Below, piece after piece: positions 61,524-64,000 of a DNA stretch of 64,000 nt. The translations under genes were made by a program, and so were the position numbers. This stretch comes from Spirochaetota bacterium (GTDB lineage: Bacteria; Spirochaetota; Spirochaetia; Treponematales; Treponemataceae). The stretch is from positions 1 through 64,000 of the forward strand of contig JAEWMY010000054.1 in NCBI GenBank assembly GCA_023393015.1, read 5' to 3'. Below the pieces are notes generated by a model, which did no database searches, was not told the DNA's origin, and saw only the letters and a program-made list of their open reading frames with translations. Within the stretch, counting starts at the first letter, position 1. Each line of letters starts with the position of its first letter.

Positions 61524-63245
61524 ATGGATCAGATGGAAGTGGCAAAGGATGTATCAAAGAGCTCCGGTGAAGACATCCAGCAGACACGATTACAGGAGGA
61601 GTACCTCAAGTCGTTCCAGTCGCTTGAAGAGGGACAACTCGTAGACGGCGTTGTCATTCAGGTTACTCAGGATCAGGTTTTCGTAGACGTGGGGTATAAG
61701 TCCGAGGGAAAAATTCCTGTTTCGGAGTTCACGGTTTTACCGAATGTCGGCGACACAGTCAGCGTCGTGCTCGAGAAAAAAGAGAACAAACACGGCGAAG
61801 TAATAGTTTCCAAGCAGAAGGCGGACGTAAAGGTTTTCTGGAAAAACCTCCGACAGGCCTTTCAGGACAAGACGGCGGTCGAGGGAACGATCGAAAAGAT
61901 CGTCAAGGGCGGTTACGAGGTGAACATGGGCGCGGGAGTGCGCGCGTTTCTCCCCATCAGCCAGTCCGACAGCCAGAAGGTGGAAAAGGCCGAAAAGCTC
62001 ATCGGGCTCAAGGCGACCTTCTACGTCGAGCGTCTCTATTCGGACAACAAGGTCAACGTCGTCGTCAATCGGCGCAAGTACCTCGAAGAGCAGACCGAAA
62101 CCAACAGGGACGCGTTCTTCAAGAACGTGCACATCGGAGACTCCGTTCAGGGAGTCGTCAAGAGCTTCACGAGTTTCGGGGCCTTTATCGATCTTGGCGG
62201 GTTCGACGGTCTTCTCCATATAAACGACATGAGTTGGGGCCACGTTACCCGCCCGAAGGATTTCGTCAAGAAGGGACAGGAGATCAACCTCAAGGTTATC
62301 CGCCTGGATCCGGACGACAAGCGCATCAATCTTTCGCTGAAGCACTTCACCGAGGATCCCTGGCTTCATTTCGAGGACAAGTTCCATGTCAACGATATCA
62401 TCAAGGGCAAGGTAACGAAACTTACCGAGTTCGGCGCGTTTATCGAGCTCGAGGAAGGAATCGAGGGACTCGCTCATATCAGCGAGTTCAGCTGGGTAAA
62501 AAAAATCAACAAGCCCGAGGATATGGTCAAGATAGGCGACGAGATCGAGTGTATGATACTCGGTTACGATATCCAGGCCGGACGGGTTTCGCTCGGTCTC
62601 AAGCAGGTTACCGACAATCCCTGGGAATCTCTCGCTGAAAAGTATCCCGTAGGCACGAAGCTTACCCGAAAGATCGTCAAGGTAACGAACGCGGGTGCGT
62701 TCGTGGAACTCGAAGACGGTATCGACGGATTCCTCCATGCCGACGATCTTTCTTGGACCAAGAAGGTAAAGCATCCCTCGAGCGAACTGGAGGTCGGCGC
62801 GGATATCGAAGTGATGGTTATCGAATCCGATCCGGAGAACCATCGCATTCGCCTCGGCGTCAAGCAGCTATCCGACGATCCTTGGTCCAACTTCGCGAAC
62901 GCGAATCCCCCGGGAACCTATGTCGAGGGAGAGATCACTTCCATTACCGATTTCGGCGTGTTTCTCCGCGTCGAAGGCGGCATAGAGGGCTTGATCAACA
63001 AGCAGAACCTCACCGAAAGCCGCGAGGAGCCCTTCGAGGAAGCCGTAAAGAAGTACACGGTCGGCGACAAGATCAAGGTCGTCGTCGTGGAAGTCAGCCC
63101 CGATAAGCAGAAAGTGGCTTTCTCCATAAAGGACTACAAGAAGAAGGTTCAGAGGGAAGAGATTTCGCGATACATGTCCTCCGAGGAAGAAAAGGACAAC
63201 GGGTCGTATACACTTGGAGATTTCCTGAAGAACAAGACGAACTAA
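61524..63245 (+). CDS. rpsA: 30S ribosomal protein S1
   Basis: Binds mRNA on the 30S subunit with six S1 domains, at about residues 30-97, 115-180, 197-265, 282-352, 369-439 and 456-525 (for example GVVKSFTSFGAFIDLGGFDGLL and EGEITSITDFGVFLRVEGGIE). Length 573 residues from ATG 61524, with AAGGG six bases before; TTG 61518 is unlikely. The C-terminal tail is short and charged. A full six-domain S1 would help translation of mRNAs that have weak ribosome sites. Confidence 0.96.
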   Translation: MDQMEVAKDVSKSSGEDIQQTRLQEEYLKSFQSLEEGQLVDGVVIQVTQDQVFVDVGYKSEGKIPVSEFTVLPNVGDTVSVVLEKKENKHGEVIVSKQKADVKVFWKNLRQAFQDKTAVEGTIEKIVKGGYEVNMGAGVRAFLPISQSDSQKVEKAEKLIGLKATFYVERLYSDNKVNVVVNRRKYLEEQTETNRDAFFKNVHIGDSVQGVVKSFTSFGAFIDLGGFDGLLHINDMSWGHVTRPKDFVKKGQEINLKVIRLDPDDKRINLSLKHFTEDPWLHFEDKFHVNDIIKGKVTKLTEFGAFIELEEGIEGLAHISEFSWVKKINKPEDMVKIGDEIECMILGYDIQAGRVSLGLKQVTDNPWESLAEKYPVGTKLTRKIVKVTNAGAFVELEDGIDGFLHADDLSWTKKVKHPSSELEVGADIEVMVIESDPENHRIRLGVKQLSDDPWSNFANANPPGTYVEGEITSITDFGVFLRVEGGIEGLINKQNLTESREEPFEEAVKKYTVGDKIKVVVVEVSPDKQKVAFSIKDYKKKVQREEISRYMSSEEEKDNGSYTLGDFLKNKTN

Positions 63246-63267
63246 CGGACGTAAATGAGCGGCATTG

Positions 63268-64000
63268 ATGAAACTTTCCGATACTGTCGATAAAGAAAAA
63301 CTCAATGCCCTCATTGAAATCAACACGCTCATCAATTCCAACTATTCCAACATAAGCGCGTTGCTGGCTCATATACTTGAGTCGGCAATGCGTCTTGTTT
63401 CCGGGGAGGCCGCCTCCCTGCTTCTGGTCGACACGAACAAGAAGACGCTCAGGTTCGAGATAGCGCTCGGCCCGAAAGGCCTCGAGGCGAAAAAGTTCGT
63501 CGTGAAGATGGACGAGGGTATCGCCGGCTGGGTCGCCAAGAACAATAGAAGCCTCATCGTCAACGACGTCGCCAACGATCCCCGCTTCAGCCCGGCGGTA
63601 CAGCAGTCCACGGGTTACAAGACGCAGAACATGCTCGCCGTCCCTATGCGCGTCAAGGACGAATGCATCGGCGTCATCGAAATTCTCAACAAGGGGACCG
63701 CGAACGGTTTCGGGCACGAGGATCTCGAAGTTCTCGAGATTATGGCGAACCAGGCCGCGATAGCCTACCAAAACGCGCGTTTCCTTCAGCGCTCGCGCGA
63801 CGAGATAGTCGTCTTGCAGGATCAGATAGCAACCGACCGCGGATACCACACGATGATCGCGAGAAGCCCGGTAATACTGGAAAAGCTCGATATCGTGGAA
63901 CGTGTTGCCAAATCGGACTCGTCGGTGCTCATCCTCGGCGAAAGCGGCGTGGGAAAGGAACTGTTCGCCGAACAGCTCCACCTCAAGAGCGACCGCTCCG
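63268..64000 (+). CDS. GAF-domain sigma-54 activator (3'-truncated)
   Basis: The 244 residues visible run from ATG 63268 to the window edge. A GAF sensory domain (about 5-165) contains MDEGIAGWVAKNN, VNDVANDPRF and NMLAVPMRVKDECIGVIEILNK. After a coiled-coil linker with a conserved YHTMIARSPVILEKLD start, the AAA+ domain begins with Walker A LILGESGVGKE (about 223-233). The GAFTGA loop and DNA-binding domain lie beyond the window. The ligand of the GAF domain is unknown. It follows rpsA after 22 bases and may be its own unit. It is not the same gene as the truncated activator at the window start. Confidence 0.93.
   Translation, partial: MKLSDTVDKEKLNALIEINTLINSNYSNISALLAHILESAMRLVSGEAASLLLVDTNKKTLRFEIALGPKGLEAKKFVVKMDEGIAGWVAKNNRSLIVNDVANDPRFSPAVQQSTGYKTQNMLAVPMRVKDECIGVIEILNKGTANGFGHEDLEVLEIMANQAAIAYQNARFLQRSRDEIVVLQDQIATDRGYHTMIARSPVILEKLDIVERVAKSDSSVLILGESGVGKELFAEQLHLKSDRS

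Overview
The window is a dense, GC-rich, single-chromosome housekeeping region with about 54 protein genes, almost no non-coding space (no gap above 300 bases) and no visible insertion sequence, prophage, CRISPR array, rRNA or tRNA. The gene content points to a spirochaete of the Treponema/Spirochaeta kind. The pointers are a compact V/A-type ATPase operon in the order E-DUF2764-A-B-D-I-K, the order tamB-bamA-skp-mutS, a giant GreA of about 890 residues, and many secreted TPR proteins. The species cannot be named from the sequence alone; the high GC is unlike T. pallidum.

Layout. 1-1035: C-terminal part of a sigma-54 activator, facing a small protein with a C-terminal J-domain (1074-1472, minus). 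1592-9885: galM followed by the V-type ATPase operon, closed by a clear intrinsic terminator. 9992-14649: ispG with a TPR-like exported protein, a small outer-membrane barrel with its own promoter and terminator, then an extended uracil phosphoribosyltransferase and a TPR lipoprotein. 14675-19366 (minus): tmk, a conserved exported protein, aroB, a cysteine desulfurase and thiI, mostly in overlapping order. 19409-30293: envelope biogenesis (tamB, bamA, skp), then mutS and comF. 30353-46231: a long run of translation and RNA genes (rimP, nusA, infB, rbfA, truB, ribF, rpsO, pnp). It continues without a break into an M16 protease, dut, lptF, lptG, tgt and a HEAT-repeat protein. 46312-51966 (minus): a TPR protein, giant greA and a von Willebrand A protein. 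52056-55829: rpe and three envelope proteins of unknown role. 55840-56931 (minus): a divergent PRPP synthetase. 57044-63245: recA, folK, scpA, scpB, an RluB-type pseudouridine synthase, cmk and rpsA. 63268-64000: the start of a GAF-domain sigma-54 activator that runs out of the window.

How the genes work together. The ATPase converts ion gradient and ATP, and its K subunit carries residues that fit a sodium site. TamB, BamA, Skp and LptF/LptG serve the outer membrane. The rimP-to-pnp block and rpsA, tgt, thiI and rluB serve translation and RNA maturation. ThiI lies beside its own cysteine desulfurase, a natural sulfur donor. RecA, MutS, Dut, Tmk, Cmk and ScpAB serve DNA supply, repair and chromosome segregation.

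I found no clearly new multi-gene system. The observations most worth following are the giant GreA with a CarD-like segment, promoter boxes placed so close to start codons that several genes look leaderless, frequent TGn-extended -10 boxes, a zinc ribbon at the end of NusA, a thymidylate kinase without the Walker A lysine, an IF-2 with an altered P-loop and a 33-base tandem repeat, and a secreted three-gene cluster of unknown function.
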